DNA of 64,000 bases from Diphasiastrum complanatum. Lineage: Eukaryota > Streptophyta > Lycopodiopsida > Lycopodiales > Lycopodiaceae. Every line of letters starts with the position of its first letter. Position 1 is the first letter of the stretch. The notes beneath the pieces were generated by a model that was not told the origin of the DNA, ran no database searches, and saw nothing but the letters and a program-made list of their open reading frames with translations. The DNA is taken from NCBI GenBank assembly GCA_029204225.1, contig MU832103.1:23158-87157 (forward strand), written 5' to 3'. The position numbers and the translations under genes are program-made. Below are positions 41,756 through 51,498 of the stretch, piece by piece.

Positions 41756-42197
41756 AGTTTAAATCTATTTTATTGAGTACTAGCAACTAATTCATTTCGA
41801 GAATTTATGGTTTTGTGTTTTAAGCTAATATTGTTTTGTTATTGTAGGTCTAAGTTCAATTCTCTTAACATAGTTCATGATTTTGTGTTTCAAACATGTT
41901 TTAAAAGAAGATCATGACATTCTATTTTGGATTTTTAGTAAAATAAATTATCCAAATATAATTAAGAATCATATGAGCGATACACCATTCAATGTTCCTG
42001 GAATAGGTGATTTTAAGGTGGAATGGCACATGTCTCAATAAGAGTTTTTGGGTCTTCTCAAAGTTAGTAGTTACAAATTGGTCTTGACATGAAATTAAAT
42101 TGAGGTGTAACCAACAAACTCGAACACCAAAGGGCCGGTCTACCATAGTAGGACTTTTCCAAATCTTTAGTTGAATATGGACGTAACAGCCCCAAAA
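41756..42197. other. No gene recognised; 103-residue minus frame
   Basis: The minus frame 42233-41922 encodes HIQLKIWKSPTMVDRPFGVRVCWLHLNL and related sequence. It is open but unrecognised and overlaps the start of the LTR. It may be part of the flanking, older insertion. Confidence 0.3.
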
Positions 42198-42653
42198 CCA
42201 TATTGGTGGCTCAAGTTCTTGTTTTAAAAACACATATAAAGTGCTCTAACAATGATTGGACATCATCATGATTGGACCTCTAGACTTGCACATCTCAAGA
42301 TGATTGGACCTCATGATTTTCACTGCACAATTTAAGTGGGCCTCATGATGTGCACCTCTTAACATGATTGGGCCATATGATTTTCACCTCTTAATGTGAT
42401 TGTCCTGATGATCTACACATCTTAATATAATTGGGCCTTATGAGCCATTCAGATGTGGATTTGGATGCATACAAGCAAATTTCCAATCTTGACATTTTGT
42501 GACAAGTGTCACAATCTCACTAAAACTCAAGTTGGAAGACTTTTGACCTTTGAAAATCAACATAAAAATATGTACAAGGTGGTGCTGGACATAAATCCAA
42601 CCCCAGATGACACCTAGCAAGTAAAGTAACTAGCCTACTTTTATGAACTTTCA
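42198..42653 (-). mobile_element. 3' LTR, truncated
   Basis: The minus strand starts TGAAAGTTCATAAAAG at 42653, after the purine-rich AAGGAGAAG (42654-42668). It aligns with 43655-44113 through the ATTGGACCTC repeat region, and the match is lost left of about 42198. About half of the LTR is present. Confidence 0.8.
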
Positions 42654-42677
42654 CACTTCTCCTTAAAATAAAACTAT

Positions 42678-42991
42678 TCATGCAACATTTTTCAAGATAG
42701 ATTTGGTAACAACTCCCAAGGCCACTCTACGATTATTAAATGAAGCCTTAAGAAAAGGCTTAATGAGAAGATCAGCCACACATGATGAAGTATCGACATG
42801 CTCCAAAACAATGTCCTTTGCTTGAACTTTCTCTCTCACAAAGTGATGTGCCACCTCGATATGCTTGCTCCTTGCATGAAAGATGAGATTTGAAGCAAGG
42901 CCTTGTGCAGAAATATTGTCATACTTGATGATGCGAACATCCTCAGTTGTGATGCACTTTAGCTCCACCAAACCCTTGGTGCCTTAGTCTT
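42678..42991 (-). pseudogene. Copia RNase H C-terminus
   Basis: The 97-residue frame (42971-42678) reads VELKCITTEDVRIIKYDNISAQGLASN, HARSKHIEVAHHFVREKV and SSCVADLLIKPFLKASF, the last RNase H block of the same family as 52601-53443. Only this piece of pol survives, and it joins a leader sequence at about 42991. Confidence 0.85.
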
Positions 42992-43271
42992 CTCGATCGA
43001 CACTTTAAGCTCTTTCGATCAAATGTCTACTTGGATTCAATGGATCAAAATTGAGATTGCTACAAAATTCCAACGTGGATGCAATTCACACATGGCCTAC
43101 ACTTTACAAACATTAAATGTTTGCTATTGATCCAAGAAATCACTCAATTCTAGCTATCATTGGGCAATTTGAAACTAGATAACAATTGTGATCCAAGTGC
43201 ACTCTCAGTCTTAGATTTTTCACACCAAAATTTGCTTCACGATGATCTACTTTAAACCATGCATCGATCTA

Positions 43272-43283
43272 GCTCTGATACCA
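43272..43283 (-). promoter_or_regulatory. Primer-binding site
   Basis: TGGTATCAGAGC on the minus strand, directly next to the TAGCA end of the 5' LTR. It is identical to the sites at 35041 and 57295. Confidence 0.9.
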
Positions 43284-44113
43284 TGCTAAAAATGGACATG
43301 TAAGGACCTTACAAGATCATACACAATCTACATGCTTGCATAAGATCAATCCATGATAGATCAACTCGGATTTTCAATGGCTATCTAACATACTTTAAAT
43401 CAAGACAAGAGCGAGCTATCACCCATAAAGTAATCAACATCCAAATTCAAGCAAGTTTATTACATCCACATGAATAGAATAACTAAAATTCATTATGGAA
43501 GAGCCAAAACAACACCTTCCTCATGGGTAAAGAGATAAAATTAGCTAGCTCTTAGGTGGAAGGAGAATAGACCAAAAGTATGCAAGTCAAAAATTGATAA
43601 TCTCTCAAAAAGTCAAGTGTACAATGAGAGCTCACTTCCACATATTGGTGGCTCGAGTTCTTGCTTCAAAAACACATGTAAAATCCTCTAACAATAATTG
43701 GACCCCATGGATTACACCTCTCATCATGATTGGACCTCTAGATTTGCACCTCTCAACATGATTGGATCTCATAATTTTCACATCACAATTTGATTTGGCC
43801 TCATGATGTGCACCTCTTAACATGATTGGGACATGTGATTTGCACCTCTTAATGTGATTGGCTTCATGATCTACACCTCTTAATATGATTGCGACTTATG
43901 AGCCATTGAGATGTGGATTTGGAGGCATACTAGCAAATTTTCAATCCTTAACATTTTGTGACAAGTGTCACCATCTCACTAGAACTCAAGCAAGAAGCCT
44001 TTTGACTTCTCAAAATCAACAAAAAAATATGTACAAGGTGGTGGTAGACATAAATCCAATTCCATGATGACAACTAGCAAGTAAAATTACTAGTCTATGT
44101 TTATCAACTTCCA
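43284..44113 (-). mobile_element. 5' LTR, about 830 bp, with internal minisatellite
   Basis: Bounded by the primer-binding site at 43284 (ending CCATTTTTAGCA on the minus strand) and TGGAAGTTGATAAAC at 44113. Between 43715 and 43900 the motif ATGATTGG and CACCTCTTAA recurs five times at roughly 35 bp spacing. The 3' LTR has the same array with small differences. Confidence 0.85.
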
Positions 44114-44149
44114 CACATTCTATGATATGTCCAGAGCAGTTCTGACTAT

Positions 44150-44320
44150 GAGCTAGTGTACAAGAGGCAAGAAGGTTTACCAGAGCTCTATGGCTATGTG
44201 GAAGCATATTGGAGAGGTGATTGTGATGATCGTAGATCGACCACAAGGCATGTATTTTAGCATTGTGGTAGTTGCTTCTTCTGGTCTAGTAAGAAGAAAA
44301 GTATAATTGTCGGAAATTGG
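44150..44320 (+). pseudogene. Copia RNase H fragment, + strand
   Basis: The + strand reads LVYKRQEGLPELYGYVEAYWRGDCDDRRSTTRHVF, a stop, then HCGSCFFWSSKKKS. This is the copia RNase H opening (GYVDADWAGD, DRRSTSGYVF, WSSKKQ) with catalytic-position changes (DAD to EAY). It lies back to back with a minus-strand RNase H starting at 44458. It is too short to show its element. Confidence 0.75.
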
Positions 44321-44457
44321 GAGCCTTTAGAGCTAAATCTCCAATAGTGATAATCCCAAGAGTGGTGTGTGTTAGGGGAATTGGGAGCCTTAAGATACAC
44401 AACATAGATGGAATAGCTTACACACCTCATCACCATATGGTATTGAGGTTAGTGGTT

Positions 44458-45105
44458 CTACAGTATGTGTTGTATCCAAAATGTTTCAAGTTTCAATCCC
44501 ACCCCTACCATCTTTGGTAACCCCTTGATCCAAAGAACTTCCTTTGTTGTCGTAGTGAGTGCCTTGTACTCAGCTTCACATGATGAGAGTGATACAGTAT
44601 CTTGCTTTTTGGAAAGCCAATATATCAAGTTTCCTCCAAGATATATGACATAAGCACTTGTAGATTTTTGATCTGCTCTATCACTTGCAAAATCCAAGTC
44701 AAAATAACCAACAATAGAAAGATCTTCACTTTTATATAATAAACCATAATCAAAAGTTGAAGATATATATCTAAGCACTCTCTTGGCCATTTTCCAATGA
44801 TATATAGTAGGATTTTGCATAGCCTGACTCAACTTATGAACACTAAAGCTTATGTAAGGTCTAGCTATTGTAAGCCAAATTAAGGAGCCTATAAGACTCC
44901 TAAAAAGTGTGATGTTCATGAAGGATCTTTCATCACCTTAGTTAGGGTCTTTTACATTTTGCTCCATAGGAGTTTCTATACTCTTACAATCTAACATATT
45001 GAACTTTTTTAACATTGAAAGAGCATACTTGGATTGACATACAAAAGATTTATCTTTAAGAAAGTCAATCTCTAATCCTAGAATGTAGTGAATTTTTCCA
45101 AGCTG
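44458..45105 (-). pseudogene. Copia RT connection and RNase H
   Basis: Right to left: GKIHYILGLEIDFLKDKSF, SKYALSMLKKFNMLDC, TPMEQNVKDPN, a stop, then the 153-residue frame FRSLIGSLIWLTIARPYISF, VGYFDLDFASDRADQKSTSAYVIYLGG, SLSSCEAEYKAL, KEVLWIKGLPKM. RNase H is cut after KEVLWIK. The SDSDFA catalytic motif reads FDLDFA. At its 5' side (45105) the frame runs without a stop into gypsy protease sequence. Confidence 0.85.
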
Positions 45106-45950
45106 GATCTTCTTTCCTTCCACAAGAATCGTGACTATGTCCATTGCCCAATCGTGCATTGCTTTAGCAGCTCACAACCAGGGTCGGCCTAATAGCACTG
45201 GATAAACGTCTGTACCCGTGGGTAGCCTCATCACCACGAAGTTCAGCAGAAACTTTAATCCCTTGATGTAAACGGGGACCTTCCAAATTTCACCGATTGG
45301 AGAGTCCCATGTATGATTTGCCATACGTATAACCAAATTACTTTTATGCAGTGTGACATTCTTTAATTTTCCACAAGTTTTTATGGAAATGATATTCACA
45401 CCCGCGCCCCCATCAATCTGGACTCCTTTGATATTCAATCCTTGAATCTCAATTTCCAAGGTTGTAAGAATGTCCTGCTTAGTGGATTGAACAATTGCAT
45501 TTACTAGCATAGGAGGGAGTCTCTCCAATATTTTGAACCTGGGCAACTTTGCGCGTATAGATTCTGCTAAATAGGGTGCAATTTGCATCAATTGACCCAC
45601 TGTCACCTGAAAATTGTTGTTATGAACAAATTTCGCGATTTGATTAGCCACGACATCCACCAATTCACGGCACGAATTTGGCCTCTGAGATTGGTGCAAC
45701 TGCTCTAGTACATTCTAGGTGACTTTAGTCATCCGATCAATGTCAGAGTTAATGACTCGACTCATACTTGGTCCAATGTCCTCTACACCCTCCTCGAATC
45801 GGGGCTTTCCCTTTACCCTTATGGCATGTAACTGCATGTACATCAATTAATGATGACTCTTCCATCGTGATCACTTGTATAGGTGCTTGCTACTCAGGAA
45901 CATTCATTCCCCCCACATGCATGCCACCAGTATCTATCTCTTTGGATTTA
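45100..45950 (-). pseudogene. Ty3/gypsy protease segment inserted between two copia pieces
   Basis: The main frame is 175 residues (45699-45172). After a helical pre-protease region (LVDVVANQIAKFV, FKILERLPPMLVNAIVQST) comes IKGVQIDGGAGVNIISI, where the retropepsin D-[ST]-G is changed to D-G-G. PVLLGRPWL and MHDWAMDIVTILVEGKKIQL end the domain. Upstream, with a stop, EIDTGGMHVGGMNVPE to MSRVINSDIDRM extends to about 45950. Both borders are with copia RT sequence on the same strand. Confidence 0.8.
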
Positions 45951-46600
45951 AATACCTAGACAGTAATGAGCTTCGTCCAGATCGATCATGTCGAATTCGG
46001 AAGATAGCATTGTCTTAGTTTCATTTATCAGATTGATATTGTTGCTGAAAAGCAATGTGTCGTCCACATACAAAGTGATAATGATAAAGAAATGTTGCAC
46101 TGACTTGAAGTAGACATTTGAATTTGAAGAGCTCGGTATGTAGCCATGATTAATAAGGTAAGTATTGATCCTCTGAAACCATGCTCGAGCAGATTGCTTC
46201 AAGCCATAAAATGCTTTATGGAGTTTACACACATGATTGTGTTTACCTTTGATATTGTAACCTTCATGTTGCACCATTTAAATGTCCTATTCGATAACTC
46301 CATTAAGATATGTTGTCTGTACATACATTTGATGTATGTTTAAATCTGTTGCAGCAACAAATTATAGAAGAAGTCTGATAGAAAAATGTTTAACTACTGG
46401 ACTGAGGTCTCAGTGTAGTCGACGTTTTGTAGTTGAGAAAATCCTCTGGCTACAAGTCGATCCTTTCTTCGATCAATACTTCCATCTACCTTGTACTTGA
46501 TTTTGAATAACCATTTGCAATCAACCACATTTTTGTTGGCGAGTAGTTCGATGATTGTCCAAGTATGGTTCTTGATAAGAGATGAATACTCTTTATCCAT
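45948..46600 (-). pseudogene. Copia RT
   Basis: The frame 46600-46394 has SSLIKNHTWTIIELLANKN, CKWLFKIKYKVDGSIDRRKDRLVARGF, and VDYTETS. After scrambled sequence, 46277-45948 gives HKAFYGLKQSARAWFQRI, TLYVDDTLLF (catalytic pair intact) and FDMIDLDEAHYCLGI. It ends exactly at the HYCLG motif, where gypsy sequence starts. Confidence 0.85.
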
Positions 46601-46604
46601 AGCT

Positions 46605-47660
46605 TCTTTCTAGAGATCGGAATCGGGCTGACTGAGTGCCTCTTCGACATTCGTCGGCTCTTGAACAAGATAAGTTGCAAACTCGTTGATATACTTGTTA
46701 GGTGGTCTGCTGACTCTTGTCGATCTTCTGGGTGATGATCAAAGTTGATCTTCATTGTGCTATAGTTGCTGAACTGCAACATCATCATCTTCAGCTTCAT
46801 CGTTGATAAGTTGTTTGCTGGGAGTAGACAAGCTTGGACCTTCAACAGAAATAGTCAAATTTGGAACTTGAAAGTTCGATGTTCCGGAAGAGTCAGGAAG
46901 TTCGACTTTATGAGCTTTGCCTTTACCTTTAAGGTAAATAAACTGATCTTCCATGAAGATGACATCTCGGCTAGTGAATATCTTTGACTCGACAAGATCA
47001 TACAGCTTATAAGCTTTATCTGAACTAGTGTAGTTAATGAAAATAGACTTGATGCTTTAGAAGTCGAGCTTCTTCTTGAGATCATGTGGAATTTGGACAT
47101 AGGCGATACTTCCAAAAGCTTGTAAGTTTGATAAAGAAGATTTGGAACCTGTCCAAATTGCATATGGTATTTTATTTGAGAGACTTTTAGTAGGACATCT
47201 GGTATGAATATAAGCTGCAATTGAAATTGCTTCAGCCCAAAAGGACTTCGGAAGTGTCGCATGTGATAACATGCACTTTGCTGATTTGACTAAGGTTTTG
47301 TTCTTTCTCTCAGCAAGACCATTCGATTGAGGGAAAATAGGAGGTAATATATTGTTGCTCAAAAAAGCCATTGTTAAAGCAGTATTCCTTGAATTCGGTA
47401 GAGATATATTCTCTCCCATTGTCAGACCTCAATGCTTTAACTCTTTACTAGTTTGATTTTCTGCATGTTTTTTGAATTGTCAAAACTTGTTGAAGGCCTC
47501 CAATGTTTGCTTAATAAAATAAAAACCTGTTATTTTTGAATATTCGTCAATAAAGGTAATAAAATACTTTGCATCTAGCAACGACAGAGTTTGCATTGGA
47601 CCACATATATCTGAATGAACAACGTCTAATAGAAATTCCAGGAAGTACGAACTAAACGAA
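46605..47660 (-). pseudogene. Copia integrase and linker
   Basis: Right to left: LLDVVHSDICGPMQTLSLLDAKYFITFIDEYSK (Asp1; 47660-47480), then RSDNGRE-like sequence with Asp2 near 47420, PQSNGLAERKNKTLVKSAKCML with the catalytic Glu, FWAEAISIAAYIHTRCP, LSNLQAFGSIAYVQIP (frame 47419-47057), and the SRDVIFMEDQFIYLK linker (46954-46760). The N-terminus is cut by the + strand LTR at 47661. At least three frameshifts. Confidence 0.85.
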
Positions 47661-48218
47661 TGCCAGCTCACTATGGCCAACTGGCCATTATGATCTATGA
47701 CCTAATCAACTGTCCTATTGGATGCCCATTTTTGCGTAGTATAAATAGTTGATCATACGTCTATAATTTTATTCATTCATGCAATGTATTGAGGTAGAAT
47801 ATAGCAGCTATCTCAAGCTTTCAAGCTTGAACACTCTTGAACATTCTAGCTTAGCTCTTTAGAGAGAGTTTTTAGAGATGGCTTAGACTACATGGTTTCT
47901 ATCTGCAATAGTCTTGTGCTTATCATTTTGTTGAATCAATCTATCCTTTATTGTGTTTAGTATTATGTCAGAATCTTTGTGATCATATATTGCTTTTGTC
48001 TGATAATTCAATTCTTTATTGTTTGGCTACGTAATCACTTTAGCTCTGATGATTTGAAAGTTAGTTGCTAAAAGATTGAACGTGACTCTTGTCATTATGT
48101 TTTATTCAATATTGATAGGCGTAATCATGCATTAGGAAAGTGGGCTCATTTTGCTGTGCTCGATAAGTCATTCATATGCTTCGACTTGTCATTATTGCAT
48201 TAGCACCTCTTTCCAACA
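47661..48218 (+). mobile_element. LTR (family TGCCAGC...CCAACA), + orientation, solo-like
   Basis: It starts TGCCAGCTCACTATGGCC, has GTAGTATAAATAG at about 47736-47748, and ends TTCCAACA at 48218, 558 bp in all. It matches the minus-strand LTR at 3851-4527. It lies against the broken copia integrase on the left, with neither a polypurine tract before nor a primer-binding site after it. Flanking pentamers differ (ACGAA, GACAG). Confidence 0.8.
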
Positions 48219-48339
48219 GACAGTCCATTGTCTCTTTGTGAACATCAAAAGTCAAAATAATGACAAAAATTATTTGCAATGATGATGTACAACCACAAAA
48301 ATAAATGTGAGGATCATTCAGCAGGTGCTAATATGGTAC

Positions 48340-49460
48340 TAACTTAATAATGTCATGGTGAAATTCATACCTTGGAAATAATGCTCCAACTCTTTAAATG
48401 CAACTTAAAGATTTATTCCATTTTTCAACTTCTCAAGCCCTTCAGACTTTTACCATAGTCTACTTCACTCCCATTAAAGATCCTTCGCACACAATCGAAA
48501 TTTTCTCATTAGGTCATCCTTGTTCCAATCAGTAGCACACGCACTAAAAATATCTTTGACCCAGCCCAACAATTTGGATATGAATCTGTATGCTCTACAT
48601 CTGATGATCATCTAGAAATTTCTCTTTTGTGGCTTGGGCCCATACAAATCTCACCTCTCCACTTCTAGAATCATTCACAAAAAACTTGAAAGCGTTCTAC
48701 ACTATCTTTAACTCGTCTTGTACATTTTGTCTTAGGCAACGCCTCAGTAACGTCCTAGTTGTAAAATTCTGCTTCGAGCTTTTGGTCTTCTAGTTGCTGC
48801 TTCAGGTCAGCGACCTCCTTTTGAAGATCAGAGATCTTTATACAGGCTTTGACATACTCTAGATGATCAGCAACTCCCAAACAACTTTGAGTTGACTGGA
48901 GCTGCTTCAAAAGGTTTTAAATCTTTTCCAGAGCTTGCATATATTCTTCGCATGTATCTACCCATGTTCAGATTTGAACAGTGTCGGCAGATAATTCCTT
49001 CAGCTCAGCAAGTTCTTCTTCGACTAAAGCTTTGTCATTCTTGAGCGGAAGAAGAAACTCGACTTGAAAACTTTCGAGCATCTGGTCTTGAAGACTCTAT
49101 AGCTTAATGTGATCAATTTGAATTGATCTGGAACTATTGCATAGTTGTAAAATGCATAGCTGTAAGGCATTTTTTTGTCTTTATTCTTTTTGCTATCTCT
49201 TCGTGAAGGTTGGTCTGCAACGAATCGAAATTTTTCTGCAAATCAGAATACTTGGCCTGAATTGCCTTATTACTGTCTTGAAAAGTTTGAGCTTCCTACG
49301 TTGATTGTTGAAGCAGTTGACCAAGTGAATGATTTTTTTTGATCAGCAACTAGTTTTGTGCATCAAGAGACTCAATCTTTTCATTACATATCTTGATATC
49401 ATTTGACATATCATCAGATGATTGGAATAATTTCATCATGCTTTGTGGTGGCCTAGTCAT
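48340..49460 (-). pseudogene. Decayed coiled-coil protein frame, unknown
   Basis: On the minus strand from 49460: MTRPPQSMMKLFQSSDDMSND, KIESLDAQN, NHSLGQLLQQS, NKAIQAKYSDLQKNFDSLQTNLHEEIAKR. Then, after shifts, EEELAELKELSADTVQI and ISDLQKEVADLKQQLEDQKLEAEFYN (48850-48780), heptad-rich throughout. It continues as FKFFVNDSRSGEVRFVWAQATKEKF and MRKFRLCAKDL to about 48345, the part shared with 8770-9030. Many stops. The family is unknown; a retroelement structural or accessory protein is plausible because LTR sequence lies next to it. Confidence 0.5.
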
Positions 49461-49488
49461 TATAGATTTCCACAAAATCAATGAATCA

Positions 49489-50461
49489 TGTAGTATAGAA
49501 GGTTTGATCATTCCCCAAGAGAGAATAATCTCATCTTTTGCATGGTAAATGTATGTATGATGATAACCAGACTAGAGTGTAAAAAGTTCACAATGAATAC
49601 TACAACAACATAACTGGTTATCCAAAGATATTTGTGTAAATTGGCATCCAGGAACACCCATGATGAAACGATTTGGTCAAGGTCTATAATTGTAAGAATT
49701 ACTTTATCTTTCAGCCTCTTCAGGCATCAGAAAAACAATCAGAACTGACAGCAACTAGAATTAGATTCATCAAGCAGAATTACATTAGCTAAAAGTTCTT
49801 CTTAATCAAACACAAAGAATTAGTTTTTATCGCAGGAAGCAAACAAGACAGAGCCTCAATCAATCCCATTATCTGAACACATAGCTCATTCAGAGTTGAA
49901 GGAATTTCTGCTAAAAGTTATGTTTAACAGCTTCGGCTATTTCGCTGCACACATTAGTCAGAATTATTACTTGCTGGTGTCGTCTGAAAATCCATGTTAG
50001 AGTAACTGAAATTCGGTATAACTTAAGAAATGTGTGTGATGCAAACAGAACAGTATCACAATCAATCACATATTATATAGAGTGTGATCGCACAAATGAT
50101 AAGAAGTAATTCTGTGAGAGATAACGGAAGGAAAGAATGTTCAAGCTATAAGAAATTGCTCTTCGCTCTCTATTGATACTCAGCTCTGCGTAGAAATGCA
50201 TATGTACAAGGGCACATAGTACTATCCTTATAGGAATGTTCTTCAGCCTCAATGTGGCTTACAAACCGTCAAATGTTAGTTCTAAACTTCTATTGCACCT
50301 CTTTAGAACGTCACAACTTCTACTCAAAATATGAATTTACAAAGTGCAAAATAGGCCTTTACATGTATTTAGGCACTATAGCACATTTTATATATATGGA
50401 AATTGAAAATTTTTACAATATATCAAAAAATTTGGATAATGTGAGATCATAAGACTCCACA
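49489..50461 (-). mobile_element. LTR of the large gypsy element (left border uncertain)
   Basis: The minus strand begins TGTGGAGTCTTATGATCTCAC at 50461, right after a purine tract. A TATA sequence CTATATAATATG is at about 50070-50080. The end is tentatively placed at a CTACA near 49489, giving 973 bp, but no second copy exists in the window to confirm this. It would be the 3' LTR of the element whose pol is at 59.1-62.3 kb. Confidence 0.55.
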
Positions 50462-50480
50462 TATCCCCTTCCTCAGCTGT
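50462..50480 (-). promoter_or_regulatory. Polypurine tract
   Basis: The minus strand reads CTGAGGAAGGGGATA just before the TGTGGAG LTR start. It is the expected plus-strand primer site of an LTR retrotransposon and lies 25-45 bp past the stop of the coiled-coil ORF. Confidence 0.7.
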
Positions 50481-50504
50481 GCAGCGGCTCGCAAACAATT
50501 TGAT

Positions 50505-51498
50505 TTATGTCCTTCTTTGTTGCTTTCGGCTAGCTGGCTTGCTGTGGAAAATAGCCTTGGCTCGGGCTTCATTCTCTTCATTTTCTTGCTCCAATGTCAG
50601 TCCTTTTGTTGCCAAAAAATAGTTGTTCTTCTGGTTGTAGTCTTCTTGGAATGACAAATTTGGATAACCACCCATTCCTTGATTGTCGATTGGTGCAAGG
50701 GGTTTATCAATTAATGTATTATTAACAAGATGTGTATACCAACTATCCTCGGTCAGGATTTCAGACATCTCGGCAGAAGGTACAATTAGTAAAAAGGCAG
50801 CATATGTATATTCGAGAAATTTCGCTTTAATATATAGTTGTTGAACAGACAACACTTCGAGTGTGGCATCTTGCCTTCTTTTCGCTTCTTCAAGCTCTAT
50901 ATCTTTTCTGCTCAGCTCCGCATTGGCTGCCTCAAGCTCCTCATTTCTATAGGCCAACTCAGCCTTTGTTTCGCTCAGCTCTGTATCTTTTTGGGTGAGG
51001 TCTGCTCGTACTCTTTCATACTTGGACCCCAGCTTCCTGGATACCTTTTCCAAGTTAGCAAGATGTTGAATAGCTGCCCGAGTATCTGGCAATAATGTTC
51101 CAAAAACCTTTTGATATAACTCGGCATCAAGGATTGGTTCCTCGACGTCGCTTTCGCTAATCTGCTAGTCATCAGAAAGTTGTTCTACTCCTTGTGGTTC
51201 TGGCTCTTTTGGTATTTCAGCCTGATTATGCTCTTGATCAGCAGTGTCCTCCGCCTCCTCTTCTACATTACTATTTCTTTCTTTGCTGGACAATGGTGTG
51301 TATTGGGATGATGGCAAAGTCATCCTCATCGTGCTCCCTTGACTTGATGATGATGATGATGATGTGGCTGCTACGGTGGTTGCCTTTGATGTCTACATCT
51401 GGGATTCCACCTCAATTGATGGGGCAAGCTCTGGCAGTACTGGTGCAATCCTGATATCCTCCTGCACTATCAGCACACTAGCATGCATACATAAAATG
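50505..51498 (-). pseudogene. Extra coiled-coil ORF of the gypsy element, C-terminal part
   Basis: The open part 51092-50505 (195 residues) contains a long coiled coil, about residues 10-85, with repeats such as LTQKDTELSETKAELAYRNE and AELSRKDIELEEAKRR. Then come an aliphatic stretch (YAAFLLIVPSA) and a basic end (KPASRKQQRRT). Upstream in the same frame, with two stops, an acidic Ser/Glu-rich region reaches 51498 (SSSSSSQGS, NVEEEAEDTADQEHNQAE). Just beyond lies the copia LTR. It is neither gag nor pol. Its place between integrase and 3' LTR is where env-like or accessory ORFs of plant gypsy elements occur. Confidence 0.55.

Larger units (their letters stand above)
42198..44113 (-). mobile_element. 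Internally deleted copia element with two LTRs
   Basis: Right to left: 5' LTR (44113-43284), primer-binding site (43283-43272), about 280 bp leader, then directly the RNase H C-terminus (42991-42678), polypurine tract and 3' LTR (42653-42198, truncated). All of gag, protease, integrase and RT is missing. The element has the cis-acting ends but no enzymes, so any mobility would have needed proteins from a relative. Confidence 0.85.
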
